This document shows, one piece after another, positions 37,916-50,995 of a DNA stretch of 64,000 nt; position 1 is the stretch's first letter; each line of letters begins with the position of its first letter. The DNA is taken from contig RCAB01000009.1 of assembly GCA_003640385.1 (NCBI GenBank), positions 62,001-126,000 of the forward strand, in the 5' to 3' direction. The translations under genes and the position numbers were made by a program. Source of the DNA: Setaria digitata (taxonomy: Eukaryota; Nematoda; Chromadorea; Rhabditida; Setariidae). The notes beneath the pieces are model-generated. The model saw only the letters and a program-made list of their open reading frames with translations. It was not told the origin of the DNA and did no database searches.

Positions 37916-40900
37916 TACCACGCAGTTAGTTGTGTCCAGGATGAATATGTTCTAATACGATTCCTCAGTGTGGTAGTCTGATTCGATATATTGTCATCAT
38001 GTAAAAATGAGTTTGCCTCCTCCATCTAGATTCAGTCTGGATTGCGAGACATTTCCGAACTAAATTTTAGTCTCTTGTAATTACTGAGAGGCGTCACTTT
38101 CCGAGAAAACAAAAAAACATGAGGAACTCTCGGGAAAATAGATTCTTTCCAGTGGTAAAAAACAAATTTCTGATACTCAGCGCATATGAGAATCAAATTA
38201 ATCCATTTTTGAGCATGAATAAAACCTTGGCAGAATTATGACCTAGGCTAATGCAGTATGGTAAGGATTGGAGGGACGTGAGATTTTCTTCTCGGAAAAG
38301 ATATATATTTCTGAACTTCCAGTACTGTAGTGTGAATCACACAGTTCTGTCCCGGACTTTCTAGTTTCTGAATTTTGATTTCAAAAAAAGACTTGATTTT
38401 CCTTTATCTTAAGAGCTTCTATTTGACTAACAAATATTCTACGCTATCATTTTGGCCGACAGATTTGGACCAGATAGCGCACCGTTACGTTGATTGGTTT
38501 ATTTGCTGCTTGACTTCTCTAGAAAGGTTTTTTACTTTCGTTCATTATTATGGTGAGACTTATCTTGTTCGTAGATATTTCACATAAGATTTTTGAGTAC
38601 TTGTTGCTTAGATTGTGATTCAGCCAAGTGGAGAAGGAACAGCCCGGATAACGAGGAAGGGAGAAGTAAACAAAGAGTAAGATAGTGGGAATTCTTAAAG
38701 CAGTGAGAAATTTTTCAGAAGTGTAAAAAATGTCCGGTTGGTGGGACAACAGGTAAAGTTCGGCTACAAATAAGTAAACAAAAAACACAACCCTCAGAGA
38801 GTATTGTTATTTAAAAAAAGACGAAGTGTGGAAGGGAAGTTAATCGTGGGGTAGTCCTAAGTACCGGAAAGACTGCAACTTTGCTATAAATTTCGTGTAT
38901 GAAATGTCTTCAACTAAAAGTTTCTGACAATTCTCCAGATCAAAGTCATTTCTTCCGTCAGTTCTTACCGAACCAGTTGTCCTAGCAATTAATCATTTTG
39001 AAAAAAGCCTGTTTAAAATGCCATGCTATCCCATAAATGATGAATGAAACTTGTTTCCTATGAAATCATCTATCAATACGTCAAAATGGTAATTTGACTT
39101 TCACGAAATTATGTAAAAGCAGCACAGGCCATAATGGATTTGTTTTATCTTATCACGAGTTGTTACACATGTATTCCTTTAGCGAATTATTTTTATAAAA
39201 GCAACTCTTTAAGTGTTGCACTTCTTCGCTTATTGTACATTCACATTATAATGTTAAGATAAAGCCATCCAGTTGTGATAAGTGACGTTAAGATTCTCGA
39301 TTCCTCACTTCATCATGATTAATTTATTAACTTCTGCATGAGTGTTTATATTTATACTTGAGCTTCTTTATTAAGGAAAGAAATCTCGAGGCATTGGCAA
39401 GTTGCTAATTCATTCGTTGTCCGAACTTTTGCGGTCGAATGATGACCAAAAGTTAAGGGTATCGCCATGTGCATATGCAGTTAGAGAGGTACTATATTCC
39501 AAAAGTGGAAACTGTGCCTCAATTCCGTTTTTCTCAAGTGGAATCGGAAAATCGATCCCACCGATAAAAAATGCATCATCTCCTGAAAGGTAGCAGTGCT
39601 GTTTGATGTAAGAAATTCAATTTGATTTTAGTCTAGTCTTCTCTTCACATGCCTAATTTCTCTTATTCACGGATTAGAATAATTCTGTTATTAACAGTTC
39701 TAAGAAGTGGTTAAATTAGCTGTTCCGGTTGTATTCCTGCATTTTATGCCTTCCGAGAAATAGAGGAAACGAAGAGTAACAGGCCTTTAATAATAAACCT
39801 GCTGCACTTCCACTGCAACACCTGTATAATGTACAAATGGATTACAGTAAGGTGGTTTATATTGGTTCCTACCCGTATGCTAACCTTTCAGCTCGCATTT
39901 TTCACGGTAATTTAAAAATTTCTTTCAGTTTCAAAAGAAAAATTGGAAACTGTAGAATCTCTCCGGAATAATTCACATGTTATAAATAATGTAGGTGTTT
40001 GGATTTCACTCAGCTATTGTAGAAATCAGTCAAACAAAAAAAGATAAAACATGAAGGACGTATTAATTTATCAGCGGACTAGTACAGGAAGGTAATATTT
40101 TCGTAATTTTTCAAATGATTTTCCTAACCAAACAATTGAATTATTATAAATTCATGGGTGAATTAGAATTTGCCGGAAAAACCTTACCGCGACCGTTATG
40201 GAAAGCTGGTTTCTAAGTAAAGCATGTGCTTCAGGTTTAATATTTAAAAAATTCGTAAGTTGAGTTTGATAGTCAAATCTCTATTTGTATTAATGTGGCT
40301 GGTGTACAGATTAGGATCCAGATCCCGCAGCCCACAATCGAAATATTTAAATCGCCGTCTGTTAACTGGAAGAAATGAAATCGGAACCATGAGCATTAAG
40401 GTGAGCTAAAGCACCAAAACGCTGACCGAATAAGACCAAAGAGAAATATACTTGTGATAAAAATTAATGCTCTGCAAAGATTACACTTTATCGGCCGGAT
40501 TAGTACCAGTACCGGCATTGGACTGGATGATAAATGGAAAAAGCGGAAAAATATCGGCCTGGAAAGACTGCTTCTGGCCTAATATTCGTTGCTATTGGTT
40601 TATTACTATCGTATTTTTGAGGAATTAAAACGAATAAAAATGGAAATACGTGTTCATAAAGTATTCTGGGAAAATTTGCAGTTAAATGAAATGGATGAAA
40701 GAAAAACATCGATGGTTGATTGCCCATAACTGTTAAGGATGACACGTATTTGGAAATTTAGCAAGTATATTTAAATAATAAACTAAGAAAAACTAGTGGA
40801 TTTATTGAACTTGAGGAAATCAAGAAAATGATTTGCTACAAACGGTTTCTGTCAATGATTCAGCAGTAGCAAGGGCCAACATACGAGGCATATTCGGGAC

Positions 40901-42654
40901 AAATGAAATTTTACAAAATTCTAATTTCTGAATACCGCAATAATGTAAAGTTTGAGAACGAGCGACCTCAAGACATAATTTTAAGAACTGAAAGCTGAAA
41001 TGAAATGTATTTACTTTAAAAGAACTATAATTACTTAAGACTCTGTTGAATGGATATCTTATGTGTTCTATATTCAGCAAAATTCTTACGTTCACTTGGA
41101 AAAGTGAAGCACATCTTCACTGCTGGTATGACTGACTAAAATACAAATGGATATAAATTATGGCTCCAAAACCTCGTTTAGTTTATCCCATACGACGCTG
41201 TCCCACCATCATACTTTATAATTATAAAAATATTCAATTTCTTAAATATCAACATTTTAAGGCCTAATGATCCTTATTACCCAGCTAATCTCCTTTCCGA
41301 CAAAATATCCCGAATTATAACTATTGGAATTTGGTACAAACGAAAGGAATAATTGCTACTGCTGTCTTTTTCAATGTCGAAACGTGTACCAAAGTACATA
41401 AAAGACTGGCTCACATTCGCTCTATGCTTATTACTAATTAGACTTCGCCTGTATAGTTATGCAAGATCTATTTCACCCGTCTAAACATCTATTTTGTAAT
41501 AACATGCATTTAAAACAACAAAGATTCCTTCATGTATAAAATTTGAACAAGAACTATTAAACTTTTATCGAAAAATTCCTGTCATGTCATACCCACAATG
41601 AGTGGCTAAATGAATACCATTCCAGCTGACCTCCTTTTCATGAAAATCTTCATTTCGAAATAAGTTTAACAAGTTATATATTCAATAACGGCGTATTTTT
41701 GGTCTCACCACAGGAGGTCGTGTTTTTTTGGCAGTATAGAGACGTTTCCTGTAAATTTTCTTCGATATCTGAGAACCAATTTATAAACTCAGAAAGTTAC
41801 GTTTATGATTGAGGGTTGTATAAAAGATACACAAGTATATAAAAGTATACCTTTTCGGTCCTTCAACAGTAAACGTTTTCCATTTTTGGACCTGAAATAC
41901 ATCAAACTTTTTGCCGTGCAAAAGTTAAAAGTTTTCCTGCGAACGATGATCTAGGATAAAGTGTTACAACCCAACAATAAAATGTTCTGAATAAATTCAA
42001 AAAAAAGACACAACTCTAGTGAAAGGAGTTTCATTCATCATATGCAATTCAAAAGTACCTTTGCTATAAAATCTAAACCCATAAAAGAATGAGAACTCAC
42101 CAAGTTCATATTCTGCAGCTGTACAGGAGATCCTGATCTAAAAAAACGCATGTAGCTAAGGAGAAAGTAAAAGCAATTAGACAAATTATCATTACTTCCT
42201 TTGGACTGAATGATCGAGCAACAGTGACCCTACAGTCCTTTGTCGACAGAAGGCTTTCAATTATAAATAAGTGCGATATCAAAATAATTTTTAGCATGTT
42301 CGCAAAATACTATCGTGGTATCACCGTTTATTATACATTGATACAATGAGATTTATCTTAAAATCGCACTTCTAAAGACTCTAAAAAATGTTCAAGAACA
42401 CTAACTTTCTCACAGAATGTAATGCGGTTTCCGGAAAAAACTCTTCGTTCAGCATATTTAAATCGACAGTAGAAACCGTCGCATTATTATATAAATTTCC
42501 ATTATCCCTGTGAATTTCAGAGTAAAAAGATATCAAAACAAAGGTTATGGCAATAGGTTTCTGATCAAAATCTCCCCTTTGCTTCAGACAATTCAAACGG
42601 CCCTAAAGAATTACCATTTTTCAAAACAAAAATAAAGAAAAAAAAAACAATAAT

Positions 42655-45600
42655 TTACGAATTTAAGAAGTTCTCCACATGATAATTTGCTGCTTGTCGA
42701 CTATCAACTTGTTGTACTGTAGTCACATTTTCAGGCCATTCGTACGCTTCCAAGTCTTCTAACACTTCTAAAAATATATTCTATTTTTTAAAAAATATCG
42801 TTTCCTATCTAAAAGAAATTATGAATATGACACGGAAAATAAGCGCAGAATTAAGTAATAAGGAGATGAAAATTAACCCTCGACAGGTTCTGCTTGTGTC
42901 AAAACTTCCAAAGCTTTTTGCATACTTAACAGCTTATCTTTTGAATAGCCCAATTCTGTCAACTGCTTCTTCAGTTGCACTAATGGATGCTGTTCAAAAT
43001 TTGTGGATGACAGTGACTTAAGTACAACAAATTTGACCGAATCCTGAAAGATATGTTTAAAAAATCAAGGAGACAACAAATTACAAATAAATTTAAATGA
43101 ATCCTAAAAAGTAATAGAAAATTAAGGATTTCAGAGTAAAAAAAAAAACTTACACATATAAAAAGAGGAATAAGAGTGAAAAAGTATAAATTTAATTAAC
43201 GAGTAACAGTGATACAATTACCAGTGCGTATTTAACATTCATCACAAACAGTAATACCTAGTTTATCTCAAAGACCACATCATAGCTATTCCGATAAGCT
43301 CATGAAAGTTTGAATTTAGAAACAAAATGAGACACACTTATACAATTAATTAAAAATTTCTTGCTAATATACTGCTTTACTTACTTTTTCCAAAATATTT
43401 TCGAGTAGATCCACCAGCTGCGTTGCTGCTTGAAAAAGTAATTTATCATTCGGTTCTCCCATCGAATTAAAACGATCCACAAAGTGCAACAGAGCACCTT
43501 CGTTACTGACCATAGCATTACAAATCTAAGTAGGGTTACAAAAAACTTGCGAAAATAGCGTTCAATATGTTTTACCCAGATAAAGAAAATAAAAATTAGA
43601 AGAGAATTCTGCATGTTTTTATCTTCAAAAGAACTTTGTATTTTATTTTTCTAAATTATCATTTGTCGATGAAATTATTTAAATATTCACAGAACAGAAA
43701 AAATAGAATCACAAATTTCAAAAGGTTTAAAGAACTTACCACAGCACGACTGAAGGCTGAGGAACTTCCTATATTGCAAATGCTTTCTATAGCAAGTACC
43801 GTTGTTTCTATACTATGCTGGATATTTCCAAAATGTTCCACAAGACTATTACATATTGTGATATAGAGATCACGTGGTAAGCAATCGATTTTCCCATCAA
43901 TTTCATTATCAGCAATGCAAAGGTTATGAAAAATTTTCTAAAAACATACTGGAAGCTGATATTCTGTAATAAAAATTTAGAAAATAGCAAACAAATGTTA
44001 ATAGATATTTGCAAAACTTACAATAACGTGCATCTGGAATGACACGTGAGGTAAAGTTTTTGGACTGGCCAGTCTGAAGAACTTCAACAACGTCGGAATA
44101 TAATTCTTGCGCTGGGAAATAGCAAGGATCATGGAATTCCGAAGTACAAAATCACCAGAACAAGCTGCTAAGAAAGCATAGAATGAAGTCGTAACAGGAT
44201 CAACCGCATTACCAAAACGAACATTTGATTCCTCCTCAACAGTATCACCTTCGAAAGCATCAACAAATGCCGTATGTGCCGAAGAAGTTAACATTCGTAG
44301 GCTTTGCTTTATAAGAATACTAAAAAGGAAGAAAAAAAAATAATTGCTTAATTGACTCTTTTCGAGTTATTCATTGTTGAGATTCGGAAAGTGAGGCGTA
44401 CGGGATAATAAGTGAGCCAAATAATAAGTAACATAAAAGTCGACGAGTAAATTAATGAGTATCAAACACAGAATTCATTCAAAAAGCTCGCAGAATAAAA
44501 CTGAAAAATTTAAGGAAGAAAACATTTGATCACTAACAAAGTCTCTTGGAAAACAATATAGCATAGGTATCCTCTCAGATACACACACAATCTATTTCCG
44601 AACAATAAATGTTTTTTAACAATAATTAACTTCAAATAATTTCCTTGCAGTTACCGCAAAACATTGCAGCATTAATGTTTACTAACATTCATGAAAGAGA
44701 GAAACACACTTACTCGACCAAGCGCAATGCACTAGTTTCGGAGCAATATGACAAACGTTTGAAAAAATCAAATAAACGTCGTTTCAATCGTTGCGAGGAG
44801 GAGATACCTAACTGAAAAACCAAAGAATGAATGAAATGTTGGGCAAAAAACGCCTTGAAATACACAGACAAAAGCAAAAGACAAAAGGTGAGGAAATAGG
44901 AAAGCATGTTTGATCAAGGATTTTAAATCAAGAACAGCCGCTTGAGTTTTAACAACCACAGGAGCACTTGATTAAATCAAAAAGCATCTGTATAAAAATG
45001 TTATAAATTTAATACATCTAAATTAAGCTATAACCATAATCGCAAACTGCAGCTGTTTTCCATACTCTAAAATACGATCGCACCATAACTTCTCCGCTGA
45101 AATTATCTCCTGCATATTAATTCCAACCACATTTGCCAGTAAACTCGGCGGAAGTGGAAATAACTGTAGCATGATATCCAGCGTAGCAAAGAAATTTGAA
45201 GGCTTCTCAAAACCAGAATCCAGAAAAAGCTCCAAAAACAAATGCTGACCAACTGGTCTTCGTGATACTTGTCGATAAGGCGAATTTGGAAGAATGAATA
45301 GAGCGAAAGATTTCAAAATGATTTCTCTAATAGTACGATCAGCACATGCTTCATCCACACAGCATAATGTATACGTCATCAGCAATGTATCTATGACAAG
45401 CTTGTCAGGACTCTGATTAATCGCTTTCAAAGATGAGAATGATTTCTGTATAATGCTTGTTGCTGAACGAACAAACTGACAATATATGTATGAATCACCA
45501 GTAAGTGAAGTGCACAGACAGCGTACTCGTTTGCTTTGCTGGGCATTTGCGGTCTGTAAAGTGAGAAAATTTTAATTTGAAATACTTTTCTTTTTTAGAA

Positions 45601-48600
45601 AGAATTATAAAATTTGGTCAATAATCAAATAAATACCCAATTGGTGCTTCTTATAAGGAACTTACATTTAGCACCGTTGCAGTTTTTTCTAATCCACCGT
45701 CTTCATAAAATCTTGCATGATAATCGAAGCGAATTTCATCACATGTAACGCCAAAAAATGATGCATCCTCTGGCTCATCTAATACTGCATCAATTAAACG
45801 TAATAAAGTTACCAATGCAAGTGGTGGATCACCCTCCACATATTTCTCGCTGTGATGCGTTAACCTGAAATAATAATTATCCCAAAAAAGTATATCAATA
45901 TTTCTCAAAACAAAGCATAAGTAGACTTTAAGATTATCACGCAATCACGTTAGCGTGAAAGGACATAGTGCTAATGTTCAAATCTAATAATCTTCACTTT
46001 GTAAACAAAACCTGCTTATGTTCCCTTAAACATTAATTTTTTTTTTTGATACATATAAACTTGAAACTAGTTTTCATCCTGTTGATCACAACTTTCAATA
46101 ATATGAATGAGTAACCAAGTTCATTTAACTTGACCGAATATAAATATACATTTTAAATATTTCTAACCTCATTGTGAGGAAATTTAACGTGCTCATACTT
46201 CTTCCAAGAGCTAATTCTTCCCGAAACGGCTCCAACCAATTTTTCAAAGAAGTTGCAGCTGAGATTAGGTTACAATCGATCAGTTTATTGATTCCGGGAC
46301 CGTGTCTTCTCCAAAACGTTCCATTATTTTGATTTCGTGCAAGAGCAAACAGAATTTCACATAAATAGCCATAGGTAGCAGTTTGTCTAAAGCGCATCTT
46401 GATATCATCATCGGTATGGCCTTCGAGTGTTAACATTGATTTCTGGACATCATACATATGTAATAAATGTTTCAGATTATCTCTAAATGATAATGCGGAA
46501 ATCAGCGCAAGCCGTCCCTCATCCACCAGCAACATATCCAACATATTTTGAAGCACAGCTACACGTCCTGGAGCATCGATCACAGAAATACATCTAAACT
46601 ATTTTCCAAGTTAAGTCCAACAAAGGCAGAATTAATAAATTTAAAGGTCTCAATAGAAAAAACTCAAGAAGAGTACGCAAAATAACATTGAATAACAAAT
46701 GAATTAAAACAAAAAAAATATTTACTTCTCGTTAGCGGCAGCAAGTTGATCAATCAATACAATTGCCCGCAATGCGTAGGGCAGTAGCGACGCATCCTTA
46801 TTATATTCCTCAAAAATGGACTATTTTCCCAAGATATTTAAAATTCAAATGGACAAAATTCAAATGGACGAATAGCAAGTTCATTCAAAATATTCAATTC
46901 CTTGTTCTTTTTTTTTCTTTTTTTTTTTTTTTTTTTTTAATTTGATGAAAAGAGAAATGCATTCTTCTACTACACTAAATATGCAAAAACTTTTAAGCAT
47001 ACTCTCTCTTTAAAATGATTAACATACAAATGAAAAATCATGAAGTATATTTTTCTTAATGTCTCGAAATTTAATTTTGAAACCATCGAGAAAATTCTTG
47101 AAAGACTAAAATTCGTATTACACCATATTATTTCAATATGAAATGTGGTCATGATGACAATATGGTAATCTCAAAAGCTAAATGCAGAAAAATCAATTAT
47201 TTGCCACAATGAAAAAATACACGTAGAAAGAAAAAAAAATTAGAATTACCGAAACTTTCTGCAATAATCGTCCAACTAATGATATTGTTTGTGTGTCCAT
47301 ATGAGAAAGAAAAACCGCCCCACTAATATCACTGCCATCAAAATCACATAACATCCGAAGACAGTGAATAGCTAAATGTCTTATTCTCGTATCTTGATTA
47401 GGTGCTGTAGCATGCGCACATATATGAGGAATTACAAAACTGAAAAACATATCATTTTAAGGAACAAAACTGAATTAAAGGAAATTTGAAAATTTTTGTG
47501 CAGACGATAAATTAAAGCGATTTTATAGTGGAATTAGGTATTCACAGCTTTCGAAAAATAATTCCAGTCGGAATGTAAAGTAGCTAGTTATTTATTTCGC
47601 AGGAAAAACTACTTTGCTGATCTGGTCATCTGAAGTAATGGGACAAAAAAAATTTTTTTCAACACAAGCACAACACATTAAAATTTAGGAGAAAATTACT
47701 TTACATCTTATCATCCCTAAAGAGCTGTCAGCAACATTAATGCATATTTGTCACTTATCTGTGATATTTTAACGTCGAATACTGACTGCATTCTAAAGAA
47801 TTTCTAAATACACTGGTTGCAATAAATTTTTGGCAAGTGGATCTCACAAACCTTACCTTTTTACAACAGCCTGATGTGCAGTACGTGAAGTATAACTAAA
47901 GTCATTTTTTATTTTGGAAAAGAAATTTTGCAGAACGCCAAAAGATGAAAGCAATTTAGAAGTATCATCACCAATGTTACAATCCTCTTCGACAAAAAAC
48001 CTTCGTGCGCAACTGATTATAACATCAGTATTGTATTTAAATGCAAAATAAGTCACGACTTTTTGTAGCACCGCTAACAAATCGAGCGGAACATTCTAAA
48101 AAAAATAAAATATTGTTAAAAATACGGGGAAAGATATGGGAAAAAAAATTAATATCTATTTTTATGCACCTGCAAACAAATTCCATATCAACGTCCCTCT
48201 ATCCTCAAAAAATCATTTTAAGAAAACTCCAAGACGTCACAGTCAAACAGTTGTCGCTACAAACTTGGTCGAATACAAAGAAAATTTATTGCGAACTGAT
48301 TAAATGCAAACCTCTGATTTCATAAAAAGTCGTACAATCTGCTCATATGATGTATACGCATTTCCTTCAATTTCCGTCACCATAAACTTCCATGATATTA
48401 ATGGATGAAAAAGAATGTGCAAGAGTGCTTGAGCAGCCTCACATCTAATTGATGAACAATACAGCTTGGAGGATATGATATCCATTATATAGCGCAAATA
48501 GTGAGGAGCCTAAAGACAGGTCTTCACCTGCTACTGTTTTTTATACATATTATCAAATCGTGATATAATTAAAGATATTTTGACAATCATACTCAATTTC

Positions 48601-49730
48601 GATGGTTATTTCCCACAACTAAATTAAATCAAATTAAATGGGCCAAATAATTCAATTCATTTCGACACATACAGAAAATATGACGCCCAAATCTTTTTCA
48701 TGCATAGCTGACAATTGCTTGGTCAAACTACAGCCGATCATAACCATTTGGCTATTTCCTGCAAACGACGTAGATTGACTTGAACTAAGTCCAAATTCAG
48801 CCCATCTTGCCAATTCAACATCCATATCATGCCTCTTTCCTGCAACTCAATGCATTTAGATGATAAGGGCGCTCATAATTTTCGAGACAAAAAAGTATAT
48901 TGCCGTTGCGGAGAAGCAAATTCTCAATATTGTTTCCATACTTCGAAATTTGAAGAATCCGAAATTAAAGATCCAATCCATATTAAGCATACACACCTTC
49001 ACAAGATGCAGCTTTAGAATAAATCCTTATACTGCTTCGAATTGTTGGTAGAATGGTTTCCAAAGAAATTGTCCAGTCATCACTAAAAATTAATATCACT
49101 TATACTACTGCAGACAAAGTAAACAACTGAAAGTATAATGAAGACAATGAGGATTATATAAAAATTAATTGTAATTTTTACACTTCATCAAAGACAATGC
49201 AGATAGCAGCAAATTTCATGTGATCAAAATGCAGAAAATGACTTACACAAGGTCAGCAAGTGGTTTAGACCAAAAGGATTCCAAAGCACCACAGAAAAGT
49301 TCATACTCTAAATCTGTTGGTTTCGTGTCTTCTATGTCTTTCCAAGGGTATTCCAAATTCTATATACAAATGATTTTATAAATAAATATGAACTTTCATT
49401 TGAATGATAAAAGAGAGAGTTACAGAGAACTGCAACACATCACAAGAAAACAGATTACGACAACTTTCAGATAACAATTACCAATAAGCTAGTGTATGGG
49501 TTATAATAAATACATAAACAGCCTAAATGGTAAGCATCTAGCAGAAGATTAGTGTTCACTTACGTCCATTGTACGACAACGAGCGAATGATCAATCAATC
49601 AAACTCTGCCCTTCATAATTACCTGAATAATGACATTATCAACTTGCTGCAGAAGAGGAGAGTACATATCGCTGTTCCCCGATACTTTCTCCGAACTTTC
49701 CACCAATTCCATTTTATTTCCTTCCGCCAT
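42655..49730 (-). CDS. VIRMA: Virilizer/VIRMA homologue (m6A writer scaffold family)
   Basis: Seventeen exons keep frame throughout: 49730-49623, 49359-49247, 49082-48997, 48839-48673, 48509-48312, 48095-47857, 47439-47250, 46808-46726, 46593-46168, 45864-45666, 45553-45035, 44811-44714, 44319-44022, 43937-43740, 43525-43385, 43043-42878, 42767-42655 (TAA), 1113 aa. The protein is all-helical and ARM/HEAT-like. Collinear anchors to remembered human VIRMA include PSNFF followed by LQLFPLPPSLL (matching the human EGFF/LLPLPLP block), AEKLW shortly after, LRLIDAVLDEPEDA then DGGLEKTATVLN, and a C-terminal block HPLVQLKKQLTELG. Human VIRMA (about 1812 aa) has an N-terminal VIR_N domain and an Arg/Gly-rich tail; both are absent here. 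VIRMA normally scaffolds WTAP, ZC3H13 and HAKAI around METTL3/METTL14 in the nucleus. The start has an SL-type acceptor 15 nt upstream. Confidence in homology is high; in function, moderate. Confidence 0.85.
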
Positions 49731-49745
49731 TCGTCGCTGTTACAT

Positions 49746-49751
49746 CTAAAA
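49746..49751 (-). promoter_or_regulatory. Putative spliced-leader acceptor for the VIRMA-like gene
   Basis: ATTTTAG on the minus strand ends 15 nt before the ATG at 49730, with no apparent upstream coding exon. It supports both the short N-terminus and trans-splicing. Confidence 0.45.
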
Positions 49752-50995
49752 TACGATGGGTTTCCACAGTGCATTCCATTAGCTGATCGATTCTAACCTT
49801 TGCTAATTGTAAGAATACAAGTGGACATGGATGTGAATGGAATGAGTGCGCGTTAGCGTTAATGTTAATGAATATTATTCATCAAATACAAAGTACTTGC
49901 TGTTTAAAAAAAACACTGAATACAAGTACACAACATGCTATCATGAATGACAGTTTCAAGCGACGAAAAGTAGTCCAAATGCGGAGTGCCAAGAAGGATT
50001 GGTCTGGTGAGATGGTAGTGTCGTTAGCTCAAAACAGGGATGAACGCTGACAGCAGATAGTAACTGTTAAAAAGAAGGAAAGGAAAGATCCCCATACTCA
50101 ATTCACTTCATAATCATCTAGTTCTGCAACCACAGAAACACCCACGAAGCTTTTAACCAGAAACGAATGATTTCAAAAATTTCACAACGTTCCGGACAAG
50201 TATTACGTAAGCGAGTGCACTAGTTACGTACGTAAGTGACTAGAAAAGGATTTGATCTAGTGCAGGAAAAATAAGGCGTCTAGATTCAAAGAGGAACACA
50301 TCTCTAATACCGTTCAAGTCGATGCACAATTAAAAAATTGCACTGAAACCTTCGAATTGTTCCATGAGCTTTTACAACGATTTCTTCATTATCTGGCTTT
50401 CCTCCAATCAGATGTTAGTGACGTCATTCGCTAGATTAAGTCTGTCAGTGTGATGTTTCGCGTTGGGCTGGAAACTTGGCGTATATCATTTTAAATGGTC
50501 CATTTCCAGTTTCGGTCTCATTCTAATAATTCATTTCGCTTCATTTCTTTAAAAACTTTCTGTGATTCATATGAGCAGGCAGCGGTTTGTTGCAATGGTG
50601 CCTTTGCTATGAATTTGTTACTTCCAGCTTATCATATCCTAAGTCTGAATGGCGCACCTTTTCTATCCTTCATCTGCTGCTTCGATAATTTCATTTCAGA
50701 TCTACTGAGCATATCAAGCTGTGAAGCAACTTACTAATATCATTATTTCATTTATTTCAAAATTCATGGAGGTCTTATTCCTTCCTTGTCTAGTTCTATC
50801 CTGTTTATCCTCCGATCTTCCTGCATTTAACGTATAAGTGAAGTAAATGAAACAGAATGATCTGGTAACTTCGAGATATCACCATTGTACTCAACATCAA
50901 ATAGTAGTATTGCTTCCATGCAAGTACTTGAATGATACAATTATTCCAGTGCAGTACGTGAATTTCAGGTTGTACATTGGATTTGTGAGGAATCG
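49752..50995. promoter_or_regulatory. Shared 5' region of the VIRMA-like and MARCH6 genes
   Basis: About 1.2 kb between two divergently transcribed housekeeping-type genes, so it probably holds both promoters. I see no coding exon here. A TTTCAG acceptor at 50963-50968 lies 27 nt before the MARCH6 start and is a candidate SL site. Core promoter motifs cannot be called by eye. Confidence 0.4.

Larger units (their letters stand above)
28677..42654. other. Long region without an established gene
   Basis: About 14 kb between the 5' side of the ataxin-1-like gene and the 3' end of the VIRMA-like gene. Contents I can point to: a GC-richer stretch at 29230-29390; a cluster of GATA-type sites at 31284-31756; exon-like open blocks at 32079-32287, 34638-34739 and 35502-35641; a perfect 73-bp direct repeat; a zinc-knuckle-like fragment at 36019-36270; and a GC-rich simple-repeat island at about 36960-37915. 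From 37.95 to 42.65 kb I see only AT-rich sequence with short uninformative frames. Confidence 0.45.

Noticed and set aside
37337..37921. Overlapping frames of 75-109 codons on both strands
   Set aside because: They arise from GC-rich GACA/GGAC repeats that lack stop codons. No domain, splice logic or codon preference favours any one.
48843..48950. Open minus-strand stretch (YGNNIENLLLRNGN...) and an apparent frameshift in the VIRMA-like gene
   Set aside because: Splicing the donor after 48997 directly to the TTGCAG acceptor before 48839 keeps frame with no shift, so this stretch is intron and no frameshift is needed.
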